Origin: Streptomyces ortus
Lineage (GTDB): Bacteria; Actinomycetota; Actinomycetes; Streptomycetales; Streptomycetaceae
Direction: 5' to 3'
Assembly: GCF_026341275.1 (NCBI RefSeq)
Contig: NZ_JAIFZO010000002.1
Span: 4,742,118-4,806,117, forward strand
Length of the DNA stretch: 64,000 nt
The position numbers and the translations under genes were made by a program. Every line of letters starts with the position of its first letter. The first letter of the stretch is position 1. Positions 34,854-45,462 of this stretch are shown here, in pieces. The notes under the pieces were generated by a model. The model did no database searches and was not told where the DNA came from. It saw only the letters and a list, made by a program, of their open reading frames with translations.

Positions 34854-34893
34854 ATGCCGCGCCCCCCAGGTTCTAGCCTGGGGGGCGCGGCAT
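34854..34893 (+). terminator. ftsH terminator
   Basis: A perfect 17-bp stem (34854-34870 with 34877-34893) around the loop TTCTAG lies 43 bp after the ftsH stop codon. There is no T tract. It separates ftsH from folE. Confidence 0.85.
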
Positions 34894-34958
34894 CTTCGTA
34901 TGCCCGTACATGAGACGTGTTCTCCGTATGCGTCGAAGGCTCAGGAACGAGGCACGAG

Positions 34959-35564
34959 ATGACCGACCCCGTGGCGCTGGACGGCGAGGGCACGATCGGC
35001 GTATTCGACGAGAAGCGGGCCGAAAGCGCCGTGCGAGAACTGCTGATCGCGGTCGGCGAGGATCCGGACCGCGAGGGGCTGCGAGAGACGCCGGGGCGAG
35101 TGGCCCGGGCTTATCGAGAGCTTCTGGCGGGGCTGTGGCAGGAGCCCGAGGACGTTCTCACGACAACGTTCGACATGGGCCACGACGAGATGGTCCTGGT
35201 GAAGGACATCGAAATCGTAAGTCTGTGCGAACATCACTTGCTGCCGTTCCATGGTGTGGCGCACGTCGGGTACATCCCGGCGACTACAGGCAAGATCACC
35301 GGCCTGTCGAAGCTTGCCCGGCTGGTCGAGGTGTTCGCCCGGCGTCCGCAGGTGCAGGAGCGGCTCACCACGCAAATCGCGGACTCTCTGGTCCGGATCC
35401 TCGAAGCACGCGGTGCGATCGTCGTCATCGAGGCCGAGCACATGTGCATGTCTGTGCGAGGCATTCGCAAGCCGGGAGCCAAGACCACGACATCGGCGGT
35501 GCGTGGACAGCTCCGGGACGCTACGACCCGAGCAGAGGCGATGAGCCTGATATTGGCGCGCTGA
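34959..35564 (+). CDS. folE: GTP cyclohydrolase I
   Basis: A 201-residue enzyme making dihydroneopterin triphosphate from GTP, the first step of folate synthesis. The zinc ligands are C90 and H93 in the motif CEHHLLPFHG and C163 in AEHMCMSVRG. The domain TGLSKLARLVEVFARRPQ is standard. ATG 34959 (MTDPVALDG) follows GAGGCACGAG. It is the only folate gene on the plus strand; the rest of the set reads towards it from 39.7 kb. Confidence 0.95.
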   Translation: MTDPVALDGEGTIGVFDEKRAESAVRELLIAVGEDPDREGLRETPGRVARAYRELLAGLWQEPEDVLTTTFDMGHDEMVLVKDIEIVSLCEHHLLPFHGVAHVGYIPATTGKITGLSKLARLVEVFARRPQVQERLTTQIADSLVRILEARGAIVVIEAEHMCMSVRGIRKPGAKTTTSAVRGQLRDATTRAEAMSLILAR

Positions 35565-35635
35565 CCCGATCGTTGTCAGTGGTGCCCGATACGGTCCCAG
35601 ATCGGTGGAGTTGGCCCTGGTCAGGGAGGATCGCG

Positions 35636-36623
35636 ATGGGGTACGGATTGCCGAGCAGGCAGACGGTCAACGCGGTCGGCGGGCGTGCGCGCGCGTGACG
35701 TCCGAGTGGGGTCCTGTCTGTGGGCGCTGGACGCGGAACGCACGGTGTGCACGACGGTCACGGAGGTGACGACCGTGCAGGTGCGCGAAGTCGTGGAGGT
35801 GGTCACCGACCAGGTGACATTCACCGTCGCGGCGGACCAGATGCTGGGCACGCCCGACGGCTGGGTTCATGCAAGGGACGCCGTGGACACCGTTCTTGCC
35901 TGGACCACCGCGAGGAAGCTCTGCCGCACACGGCTGGCAGTGCAGCCCGGTTACGACCTCGGTTATCTGATCGGGGCTACGTGCTCGGACGGGACGGTCG
36001 GCAATAACTATGTGTCGTTAGTGGTCAACGACAGATCATTCGCCGAGCGGTATGCCCGATGCCTGACCGTCGTGACGGGCTTGGATGCCCGTATCGAGTC
36101 CGTCACTCGTCCTTCGGGGTATCTGCGGCGTGACGTGCCGGGGTTCCGCGTTCGAGTCGTTTCCTCCTTCCTGGCGGACTTGATGCGCCAGTACGTTGGC
36201 GGGGACGCACACCATATGCGCCAGGGTTTCCCGCGCGTCGTGCTGTCGGACAGGCAGAGTTTCGAGGGATTTCTGGACGGCTACACCGACGGCGACGGGT
36301 TCCGCAGCAAGAGGTGGGCCGGACGAGTCCTGGTCAGTTCGAACGTGCCGTTCCTGAGCGAGTTGTCGGAGGTTGTCGGAGCGAGCTTCACTCCTCGTAC
36401 CAATGGCTTGGCGTCTCACCTCGTCGTGATGGACAGCTGGCCGTCACGAGGCTGGTTCAAGCCCGAGCGGCATCCCGTTCAGCTCAGGGAGTCCTCATGG
36501 GCCCAGGTCCGAGAAGTGCGCCACCGGACTGCCGGCAGCAAGCCGTACACGCTCTACGCGTTCCGGCTCGACCCGCACCCCACCTTCCTGGTCAACGGGC
36601 ACTTGACCAGGCAGCCCTGGTGA
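35636..36623 (+). pseudogene. decayed free-standing Hint-LAGLIDADG (intein-like endonuclease)
   Basis: ATG 35636 has AGGGAGG 6 nt upstream and opens a frame (MGYGLPSRQTVNAVGG) that stops at 35698. Homology continues in the +1 frame from about 35685 (VRARDVRVGSCLWALD onwards) to 36623, so one base was gained in the GCGCGCGCG run. In the 312-residue second part I see Hint-like strands with TPDGWVHARD, LAGLIDADG motif 1 LGYLIGATCSDG at 92-103, motif 2 FEGFLDGYTDGDG at 193-205, and an intein-like end YPxFLVNGHLT-type (PHPTFLVNGHLTRQPW). The His-Asn-Cys end of active inteins is missing and the first residue is not Cys. A TTA codon is at 36018-36020 and the region is less GC-biased than its neighbours. 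No extein is evident. Confidence 0.65.
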
Positions 36624-36626
36624 ACG

Positions 36627-37112
36627 CTAGGCCGCCGAGGCCGTCGTGCCGTTTGTGTCGTCGTCTTCCGGGAGTTTGCAGACTCGCTCCAGGAAGAAGG
36701 CGGCCGCTATGACGGCCAGGCCTGCCAGGACCGAGAAGCCGGCGTAGATGGCCTGGTCGCGGCGGGCGGGGATGTCCAGCGACTCCAGCAGGAACGCGCC
36801 CGTGCCGCCGTACATCCCGGCCACCAGGGCCGCGACCAGCGCGCTGGCCTGGCCGAAGACGACCGCGCGGGCGGCCATCAGGGGGTCGACCCCCTTGGCG
36901 CCGGCCACGCGCTCGCGCTGGGCCTTCAGCCGGGCCCGCAGGGAGATCGCCGTGGCCAGCAGGACCACGGCGATCAGCGCCAGGACGATGGGGGCCGCCA
37001 GCGGGACCCGGGGCAGCGTGCCCACCGAGTTCCACAGGCGGGCACCTGCCCAGGACAGCACCCCGGCCACGAGGAACACCGCGGCCAGCGTCCTGATGCG
37101 CAGCTCTTTCAC
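36627..37112 (-). CDS. DUF3180 membrane protein
   Basis: A 161-residue protein with four hydrophobic segments (about 8-24, 38-56, 82-104 and 121-140) and a short acidic C terminus. It matches DUF3180, an actinobacterial family regularly found next to folK. Function is unknown. GTG start with AGAGGG upstream. It is the last gene of the folate operon and converges on the Hint remnant with 3 bp between. Confidence 0.85.
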   Translation of the reverse strand: MKELRIRTLAAVFLVAGVLSWAGARLWNSVGTLPRVPLAAPIVLALIAVVLLATAISLRARLKAQRERVAGAKGVDPLMAARAVVFGQASALVAALVAGMYGGTGAFLLESLDIPARRDQAIYAGFSVLAGLAVIAAAFFLERVCKLPEDDDTNGTTASAA

Positions 37113-37160
37113 TCAGTCCCTCTCACGATGGTGTGTCCTGACGCGTTGTGACCTTAACGA

Positions 37161-37769
37161 CTACTCGGGCAGCTGAAGTTCCAGGTCGGCCCGGGGCGCG
37201 ACTCCGTCACGGGTGACCGCGGCGAGCAGCTGTGCCACGGCGCCCCGGCCGGGCAGTTCGGCCTCGGGCTCCACGTCGTGCCAGGGGGCCAGCACGAAGG
37301 CCCGTTCGTGGGCGCGCGGGTGGGGGAGGGTCAGCGTCGGGTCGTCGGAGACCACGTCCGCGTACGCCACGATGTCGACGTCGATCGTGCGGGGGCCCCA
37401 CCGCTCGTCCCGTACCCGGTGGAAGGCCTCCTCCACCGCGTGGGCCCGCTCCAGCAGCGAGGTCGGGGGGAGGGTCGTCCTCAGGACGACCACCGCGTTG
37501 AAGTACGACGGCTGGCTGTCCGCTCGCACGCCCCACGGCTCGGTCTCGTACACCGGGGAGACCGCCCTGACGCGGACGCCGGGGGTGTCCTCCAAGGCGT
37601 CGACGGCGCCCTGCAGGGTCTCCAGGCGGTTGCCGAGGTTCGAGCCGAGGGAGATCACGGCCCGCTTCGGGTTGTGCAGGGTCGAGTCGGCGGCGTCCAC
37701 CTGCTCGACCACGGAGGCGGGCACCGGCTGTACGGTCGGGTCGCTCCGGCCCTCGGCGAACGCTGTCAT
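37161..37769 (-). CDS. folK: 6-hydroxymethyl-dihydropterin pyrophosphokinase
   Basis: A 202-residue enzyme transferring pyrophosphate from ATP to 6-hydroxymethyl-dihydropterin. Motifs are AVISLGSNLGNR near the N terminus, ETEPWGV, and the signature ERWGPRTIDVDIVAY with the metal-binding aspartates, followed by LPHPRAHERAFVL. About 35 extra N-terminal residues precede the catalytic domain. The ATG overlaps the folB stop codon in an ATGA arrangement, so translation is coupled. Confidence 0.94.
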   Translation of the reverse strand: MTAFAEGRSDPTVQPVPASVVEQVDAADSTLHNPKRAVISLGSNLGNRLETLQGAVDALEDTPGVRVRAVSPVYETEPWGVRADSQPSYFNAVVVLRTTLPPTSLLERAHAVEEAFHRVRDERWGPRTIDVDIVAYADVVSDDPTLTLPHPRAHERAFVLAPWHDVEPEAELPGRGAVAQLLAAVTRDGVAPRADLELQLPE

Positions 37770-38125
37770 GCACGGCTCCGGACGATGGTGACGGTGACGT
37801 CGTCGAAGGGGACCGTGATCGGGGCGTCCGGTTTGTGGACGCACACCTCGACCTCCTGGACCCCTTCGTGCCGCAGACAGGTCGTGGCGATCCGCTCGGC
37901 GAGGGTCTCGATGAGGTTCACCGCGTCGCCCTGGACGACGGCCACGACCTCCTCCGCCACGATGCCGTAGTGCACGGTCTTCGTGAGGTCGTCGTCGGCC
38001 GCGGCGGGCCGGATGTCCAGGCCCAGGACCAGGTCCACGATGAAGGTCTGGCCCTCTTCGCGTTCCTTGGGGAAGACGCCGTGGTGACCACGGGCCCTGA
38101 GGCCGCGCAGCGCGACACGATCCAC
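37766..38125 (-). CDS. folB: dihydroneopterin aldolase
   Basis: A 119-residue enzyme forming 6-hydroxymethyl-dihydropterin. RVALRGLRARGHHGVFPKER is the characteristic N terminus; the conserved catalytic lysine is in VCVHKPDAPI. GTG 38125 is chosen for GGAGTGA upstream. It overlaps folK by 4 bp. A 189-bp gap to the SnoaL-like gene upstream may hold an internal promoter. Confidence 0.94.
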   Translation of the reverse strand: MDRVALRGLRARGHHGVFPKEREEGQTFIVDLVLGLDIRPAAADDDLTKTVHYGIVAEEVVAVVQGDAVNLIETLAERIATTCLRHEGVQEVEVCVHKPDAPITVPFDDVTVTIVRSRA

Positions 38126-38314
38126 GCGAATCACTCCTGCAATCGTCGTCGGTGAGGGCCGGTGCCACCGGGTGCGGACGGTGCGCCGGCCTGGAACGAA
38201 TCTACCCGCGGGCACTGACACGGCCGCTCGGCCGGACCGGGGGCCGGCGCCGCGATCACCAACGTACTACGACGGTGATCGCCCGCCCGGCCCGCGGCGG
38301 GGTCTCGGCGGGCC

Positions 38315-38818
38315 TCAGGGCATCGGGTCGTCCGGCTCGTCCTCGTCGGTCTCGGCGAGGACGGGGGAGGCGTGGTGCGACCAGAGCTTCCAGCCGTCCG
38401 AGGTGCGCCGGAACACGTTGGTGGCGACGACGAGCTGCCCCACGAGCGGCCCGAGTTCGTCGCTGTCCTCGGGCGGGGGGCCGCCGCTGAGGATGTTCTC
38501 CGTGCAGGTCACCAGCGCGGTGTCACCGGTGACCGAGACATGCACATCGGTCAGGAAGAACTGGATGTACTCGGTGTTCGCCATGATCAGCGCGTACGAC
38601 CGCAGGACCTCCCCGCGACCGTTGAGGACCGGCCAGCCGGGATGCACGCAGGAGATCTCACCGGCCTGCGCGGGGTCGTGGTACTCCTCGTCCTGGCCCA
38701 GGTCGGACGGCGTCAGCCAGAGCGAGGACAGTTCCTCGAAGTCGCCCTGTTCCAGCGTCTCGTAGAAGGCCGTGTTGGCGAGCTCGACCTGCTCGACGTC
38801 CGTGTGCGGGGCGCTCAC
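38315..38818 (-). CDS. nuclear transport factor 2 / SnoaL-like protein
   Basis: A 167-residue protein with the cone-shaped NTF2-like fold: N-terminal helices (VELANTAFYETLEQGDFEELSSLW), then strands VHVSVTGDTALVTCTENI and VATNVFRRTSDGWKLWSHHAS. Family members include polyketide cyclases and ring-modifying enzymes; no catalytic set is evident here. The GTG overlaps the folP stop codon by 4 bp, so it is translated with folP, but no folate role is known. The C terminus is acidic. Confidence 0.88.
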   Translation of the reverse strand: MSAPHTDVEQVELANTAFYETLEQGDFEELSSLWLTPSDLGQDEEYHDPAQAGEISCVHPGWPVLNGRGEVLRSYALIMANTEYIQFFLTDVHVSVTGDTALVTCTENILSGGPPPEDSDELGPLVGQLVVATNVFRRTSDGWKLWSHHASPVLAETDEDEPDDPMP

Positions 38819-39747
38819 CGGGCTCCCTCACCACTCGTGGCTGCCTCGCCACTCGCGGCTCCCGCGGTGGCCCGGCCTTCTTCCGCGGTGCGGGCGCCCT
38901 CCACGGCCCGGGCGACCCTGACGGCGTCGGCGGTGGCCCGTACCTCGTGGACGCGGACCGCCCACGCGCCCTGGTGGGCGGCGAGCGCGGAGACCGCGGC
39001 GGTGGCCGCGTCCCGCTCCCGGGCGGGCGGCGGGGCGCCTTCCGGGCCCGCCAGTACGCGGCCTAGGAACCGCTTGCGGGACGCCGCCACCAGCAGGGGG
39101 TGGCCGATCTCCCGGAGACGGTCGAGGTGGGCGAGGAGGACGAGGTCGTGCTCGGCCTCCTTGGAGAAGCCGAGGCCCGGGTCGACGACGACGCGGTCCG
39201 GGGCGATGCCGCCCGCCAGAACGGCCTCCACGCGTGCGTGGAGCTCGTCGACCACTTCGGAGACGACGTCCTCGTACGACCCCCGGACGGTGCTGCCCTG
39301 GAGGAAGCCGCGCCAGTGCATCACCACGAAGGGGGCGCCCGCGGCGGCGACGGCCGGGATCATCGCCGGGTCGGCGAGGCCGCCGCTCACGTCGTTGACG
39401 AGGAGGGCGCCCGCCGCGAGCGAGCGCTCGGCCACGCAGGCGCGCATGGTGTCCACGGAGACCGTGACGCCCTCGGAGGCGAGGCCGCGGACGACCGGTA
39501 TGACGCGTTTGAGCTCCTCCGCCTCGTCGACGCGGGCGGCGCCGGGGCGGGTGGACTCGCCGCCGACGTCGACCAGGTCCGCACCCTCCGCGACCAGGTC
39601 GAGGCCGTGCTTCACGGCGGCGGTCGTGTCGAAGAAACGGCCGCCGTCCGAGAAGGAGTCGGGGGTCACGTTCACGACGCCCATGACCGCGCAGCGGTCC
39701 CACGCCGGGAGCCCTGACACTTGCCCTCGCCCGCTCATCTTGCTCAT
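38815..39747 (-). CDS. folP: dihydropteroate synthase
   Basis: A 310-residue TIM-barrel enzyme joining p-aminobenzoate to hydroxymethyl-dihydropterin pyrophosphate, the sulfonamide target. Motifs are MGVVNVTPDSFSDGG, the pterin site DVGGESTRPGA, VDPGLGFSKEAEHD and AASRKRFLG. The C-terminal 35 residues are an Ala/Glu/Gly-rich extension beyond the barrel, running into the overlap with the next gene. ATG 39747; ATG 39738 is an alternative. It is the first gene of the folP-SnoaL-folB-folK-DUF3180 unit. Confidence 0.95.
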   Translation of the reverse strand: MSKMSGRGQVSGLPAWDRCAVMGVVNVTPDSFSDGGRFFDTTAAVKHGLDLVAEGADLVDVGGESTRPGAARVDEAEELKRVIPVVRGLASEGVTVSVDTMRACVAERSLAAGALLVNDVSGGLADPAMIPAVAAAGAPFVVMHWRGFLQGSTVRGSYEDVVSEVVDELHARVEAVLAGGIAPDRVVVDPGLGFSKEAEHDLVLLAHLDRLREIGHPLLVAASRKRFLGRVLAGPEGAPPPARERDAATAAVSALAAHQGAWAVRVHEVRATADAVRVARAVEGARTAEEGRATAGAASGEAATSGEGAR

Positions 39748-39871
39748 ACCGTCCAGCCTAGGCCCAAGGGGGCAGGGCGCCCCTCGCGCCCGCAGGCCCG
39801 CCCGTACCGGCCGCCGCGCGGCAGGGGGTGTGCGTCGCGAGACGGCCGGGGCCCGGTCGGAGCGGGGACGC

Positions 39872-41845
39872 TCAGGCCGCCCGTACGTCGCGTTCCGCCG
39901 GGGCGTGGGCGCACGGACGGGGGGCCTTGGGGCGGCGGCGCAGGACGCGCGGCAGGGCGAGGCTCACGAAACCCTCGGCCTGCAGGGCGGCCAGACCGAT
40001 ACGGGGGAGGTCGCGGGAGGTGCGGTAGACGACGAAGCGGGGCTCCCAGCAGGGGCGGAACTTCGCGTTGAACTTGTAGAGCGACTCGATCTGGAACCAG
40101 CGGGACAGGAACACCAGCAGACCCCGCCAGATCCGCAGGACCGGGCCCGCGCCGATCTTCTCGCCGCGGGCCAGGGCCGCGCGGAACATCGCGAAGTTGA
40201 GCGAGAACCGGGTGATGCCCAGGCGCGGCGCGGCCTGGAGGGCGGCCACGATGAGCAGTTCGTTCATGCCGGGGTCCGCCGAGCGGTCCCGGCGCATGAG
40301 GTCGAGGGAGACCCCGTCCGCGCCCCAGGGGACGAAGTGGAGGACGGCCTTCAGGTCGCCGGACGGGCCGGGATCGCCGTCCGCCTTGTGGGCCGTCGCG
40401 ATGAGGCAGTCGCCGTCCGCCGGGTCGCCGATGCGGCCGAGCGCCATGGAGAAGCCGCGCTCGGTGTCCGTGCCGCGCCAGTCCTCGGCGGCTGCGCGGA
40501 TGCGGTCCAGCTCGCCCTCGTCCAGGTCACGGATGCGCCGTACCCGGGTCTCGTAGCCGGCCCGCTCGATGCGCTTCACCATCTGGCGCACGTTGCGCAT
40601 CGCGCGCCCGGCCAGGGAGAAATCCGCGACCTCCACCACCGCCTCGTCGCCCAGTTCGAGGGCGTCGAGGCCGGTCTCGCGGGTCCAGACCTCGCCGCCC
40701 GTCTCGGAGCAGCCCATGACGGCGGGCGTCCAGGAGTGGGCCGTGGCCTCGTCCATGAACCGTTCGATCGCGCCGGGCCAGGCCTCGACGTCGCCGATCG
40801 GGTCGCCGCCGGCGAGCATCACCCCGGAGACGACGCGGTAGGTCACGGCCGCCTTGCCGCTGGGGGAGAAGACGACCGCCTTGTCGCGGCGGAGCGCGAA
40901 GTGGCCGAGCGAGTCGCGTCCGCCGTGCTTGTCCAGCAGGGCCCGCAGGCGCGTCTCGTCGTCCTCGGAGAGGCGTGCGGCCGGGTGTTCGGGGCGGAAG
41001 GCCAGGTAGATGGTGGTCACGGCGGTCAGCAGGCCGAGCGCGCCGAGTGAGAAGGTCACCGTCGAGGACGTGGGGCCCGTGTAGTCGAGGGGCCCCACCA
41101 GGCCGAACAGGCCGTACAAGACGTGTTCGATACGGTCCGCGAGGCTCGGGTCGCCGACCATGTGGTGCGGGTGGACGCTGACGATCACCAGGCCGAGGAC
41201 GAGCGAACCGGCGCCCATGAGGACGAAGTTGGCGAGCGCCCGCCAGCGGCTGCGCGGATCGGGCAGCGCGGTGAACTCGTCCCGGTGACGCAGCAGCGGG
41301 GCCAGCAGCGCCAGCGAGATGATCACGCCGACGAGCGAGTGACGGTACGTGAACTGGGCGAGGGCGCCCGCCGGGAGCAGCCCCACCGCGGCCCGCCACG
41401 CCCGGCGCTTGCGCCGGCGCAGCCCATGGGCCAGGAGCAGCAGCAGGAGACCCGTACTGAGCGAGAGGGCGGCGGCGAACGGGCCGAGCTCACCCGGCAG
41501 CACCTCCGCGAGCGTGTGCATCCGGCTGTGGCGGAAGCGCGGGAAGACACCCGCGGCGATGTCCATGACGCCGACGAGCGTGCAGGCTCGGGCGATCCAG
41601 GCGGGGACGGCCTCGGGACGCGGGCCGTGCAGGATGCGGCGCGGACCGCGGAGTATGCGGCGCGGGCCGGGCGGGAGACGGCGCGCAGCGCGCGGTGCGC
41701 CGTCCGGACGGCCGAGTGCGCCCCGCGGCCGGTCCGTTCGTTGCGGAACCTCACCCGACTTTTCCCCATCTATCCTGACAGACATCGCATCCCGTGGTTC
41801 TGCGAGAGACCTTGAATCCGGTGCCAATCCGGCATCCGGCGACAT
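39872..41845 (-). CDS. MprF-like phosphatidylglycerol aminoacyltransferase
   Basis: About 657 residues. An N-terminal Arg/Pro-rich tail precedes several membrane helices (roughly residues 80-290). The cytosolic DUF2156/MprF C-terminal domain follows (about 310-640, with FSPSGKAAVTYRVVSGVMLAG, GDPIGD, then MDEATAHSWTPAVMGCSE and RFSLNFAMFRAALARGE). MprF enzymes transfer Lys or Ala from charged tRNA to phosphatidylglycerol, lowering surface charge. No lysyl-tRNA synthetase module is fused, unlike LysX. The start is taken as ATG 41845 (AGAGGG upstream); ATG 41785 is possible. It is divergent from an alpha/beta hydrolase. Confidence 0.82.
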   Translation of the reverse strand: MSPDAGLAPDSRSLAEPRDAMSVRIDGEKSGEVPQRTDRPRGALGRPDGAPRAARRLPPGPRRILRGPRRILHGPRPEAVPAWIARACTLVGVMDIAAGVFPRFRHSRMHTLAEVLPGELGPFAAALSLSTGLLLLLLAHGLRRRKRRAWRAAVGLLPAGALAQFTYRHSLVGVIISLALLAPLLRHRDEFTALPDPRSRWRALANFVLMGAGSLVLGLVIVSVHPHHMVGDPSLADRIEHVLYGLFGLVGPLDYTGPTSSTVTFSLGALGLLTAVTTIYLAFRPEHPAARLSEDDETRLRALLDKHGGRDSLGHFALRRDKAVVFSPSGKAAVTYRVVSGVMLAGGDPIGDVEAWPGAIERFMDEATAHSWTPAVMGCSETGGEVWTRETGLDALELGDEAVVEVADFSLAGRAMRNVRQMVKRIERAGYETRVRRIRDLDEGELDRIRAAAEDWRGTDTERGFSMALGRIGDPADGDCLIATAHKADGDPGPSGDLKAVLHFVPWGADGVSLDLMRRDRSADPGMNELLIVAALQAAPRLGITRFSLNFAMFRAALARGEKIGAGPVLRIWRGLLVFLSRWFQIESLYKFNAKFRPCWEPRFVVYRTSRDLPRIGLAALQAEGFVSLALPRVLRRRPKAPRPCAHAPAERDVRAA

Positions 41846-41987
41846 TGCGCCCTCTAGGACGGTGTCTTGAGGAGCCGGGTTCACTCCCCTGCGGAAAACC
41901 GCTCCAAAGGGAAAGGAAAGACCGGGGCAAGGCACCTTGGAGGCGGCGGTGCGGCCCTCCGTCGGAAAGCGCAGGCAGGAACAGCTC

Positions 41988-43112
41988 ATGGGACTCACGA
42001 GCAACAAGGTGCTGGCACTGGTGGTCCTCGTCGCGGTGCTGCTGTTCGTCGGCACGGTGTGGTGCTGGCCGCTGCTCGCGCGCCGCGACCCGCGGGCCGT
42101 GGCGGGGCGGATCGTCCTGCTGACGGCCACTCAGGCCGCGGTCCTCGTATCGGTCGGCGTCGGCGCCAACCAGGCCTTCGGCTTCTACGCGAGCTGGGCC
42201 GACCTCCTCGGCCGGGAGTCCGGACAGGGCGTCGTGGTAGACCACGACCCCGGGGACGCGGCGGGTCCGCTCCAGGTGGTCGGCACCCGGCAGGTCAACG
42301 TGTCCGGCGGGGCGCGGCCACAGATCGGCGGCCAGCTCCAGAAGGTCGAACTGGTGGGCAGGCGGACGCACATCGCCAGTCCCGCGTACGTCTATCTGCC
42401 GCCGGAGTACTTCCAGCCGCGGTACCGCACCCGTACGTTCCCGGCCGCTGTCGTGCTCACCGGCTACCCGGGCACCGCGGAGGCGCTCATCAAGGGCCTG
42501 CACTTTCCGCAGACCGCCCACGCGCTGGCCAAGGACGGCCGTATGCAGCCGATGATCCTGGTCATGATGCGGCCGACCGTGGCGCCACCGCGCGACACCG
42601 AGTGCGTGGACGTCCCCGGCGGGCCGCGGACCGAGACGTTCTTCGCCCAGGACCTGCCCGACGCCGTGTCACATCACTACAGGGTGGGCCCGAGACCCGG
42701 CAGCTGGGGTGTCGTCGGCGACTCGACGGGCGGCTACTGCGCGCTGAAGCTCGCGATCCACCACCCGGGGACGTACGCCGCCGGGGCGGGCCTGTCCCCG
42801 TACTACCGGCCGCCGTCCGACCCCACGACGGGCGATCTCTTCCACGGGGACCAGGGGTTGCGCGACCGCGCCGACCTGGTCTGGTACCTCGAGCACCGGC
42901 CCGCGCCCGACACCTCGCTGCTGGTCAGCAGCAGCCGGCAGGGCGAGAGCAACTACCGGGAGACGCTGCGGTTCATCGACCTGGTCGAGGCGAGGAAGCC
43001 GACCCGGATCTCGTCGATCATCCTCGACAGCGGCGGCCACAACTTCAACACCTGGCGACGCGAGATCCCGGCGACCCTGCAGTGGCTCAGCGGGCGGCTG
43101 AGCGATCGGTGA
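41988..43112 (+). CDS. membrane-anchored alpha/beta hydrolase (esterase fold)
   Basis: A 374-residue protein with N-terminal hydrophobic segments (about 8-27 and 41-60) and an extracytoplasmic esterase-D/antigen-85-like domain. The nucleophile elbow is GDSTGG, the loop before it resembles LPPEYFQPRYRTRTFPAAVV, and the likely histidine is in DSGGHNFNTW. It could hydrolyse acyl or aminoacyl esters at the cell surface. Being divergent from an MprF-like gene, it recalls the aminoacyl-PG hydrolases next to MprF homologues in Pseudomonas and corynebacteria (inference). ATG with GCAGGAA upstream. Confidence 0.82.
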   Translation: MGLTSNKVLALVVLVAVLLFVGTVWCWPLLARRDPRAVAGRIVLLTATQAAVLVSVGVGANQAFGFYASWADLLGRESGQGVVVDHDPGDAAGPLQVVGTRQVNVSGGARPQIGGQLQKVELVGRRTHIASPAYVYLPPEYFQPRYRTRTFPAAVVLTGYPGTAEALIKGLHFPQTAHALAKDGRMQPMILVMMRPTVAPPRDTECVDVPGGPRTETFFAQDLPDAVSHHYRVGPRPGSWGVVGDSTGGYCALKLAIHHPGTYAAGAGLSPYYRPPSDPTTGDLFHGDQGLRDRADLVWYLEHRPAPDTSLLVSSSRQGESNYRETLRFIDLVEARKPTRISSIILDSGGHNFNTWRREIPATLQWLSGRLSDR

Positions 43113-43485
43113 GCGGCGGTCGGTCAGGGCTTCCGGCGGCGGTCGTACGCGAATACGCGGCGCGGTCCGCCGAATTCACCGGCCCTGGGATTTCCGCCGA
43201 TCTCGGGAAGTGCGGTGGCAAGGCCTTCGATCTCGGCCCGGTAACGAATGCGAGGAGCTTGATCGAGAAGTGGCGCGGCGGCCACGGGGGAGTCCGCGCC
43301 GAATAGGCGGACGGCGGACGGGCGCCGCGGGACCCTTGCGGCTGCTGGTGGCGGGCCCAACTCGTGTTCGGCGAGGGGCCGGTGCGGGGATTGTCCGTCG
43401 AAGGGGCGGTGAGAAGGTTTCGGTGTGGCTGCGTTTTTGCCTCGCGGGGCACCATCATTCGCCTACGCGCGGTAAGTTTCTGGCC
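43113..43485. other. intergenic region, no gene
   Basis: A 373-bp gap with no supported gene. Codon use is broken in every frame. A less GC-rich stretch (about 43420-43480) precedes the coiled-coil gene and may hold its promoter. Confidence 0.5.

Positions 43486-45458
<1,973 letters not shown>

Positions 45459-45462
<4 letters not shown>

Noticed and set aside
35565..35684. Read-through fusion of folE to the Hint-LAGLIDADG frame
   Set aside because: The two are in the same frame, but folE ends in a normal stop codon after a complete protein, and the Hint gene has its own ribosome site and ATG.
41800..41985. Possible cobalamin-type riboswitch before the alpha/beta hydrolase
   Set aside because: GGTGCCAATCCGGC resembles part of a cobalamin element, but the B12 box and the rest of the core are not found and neither neighbour is a cobalamin gene.
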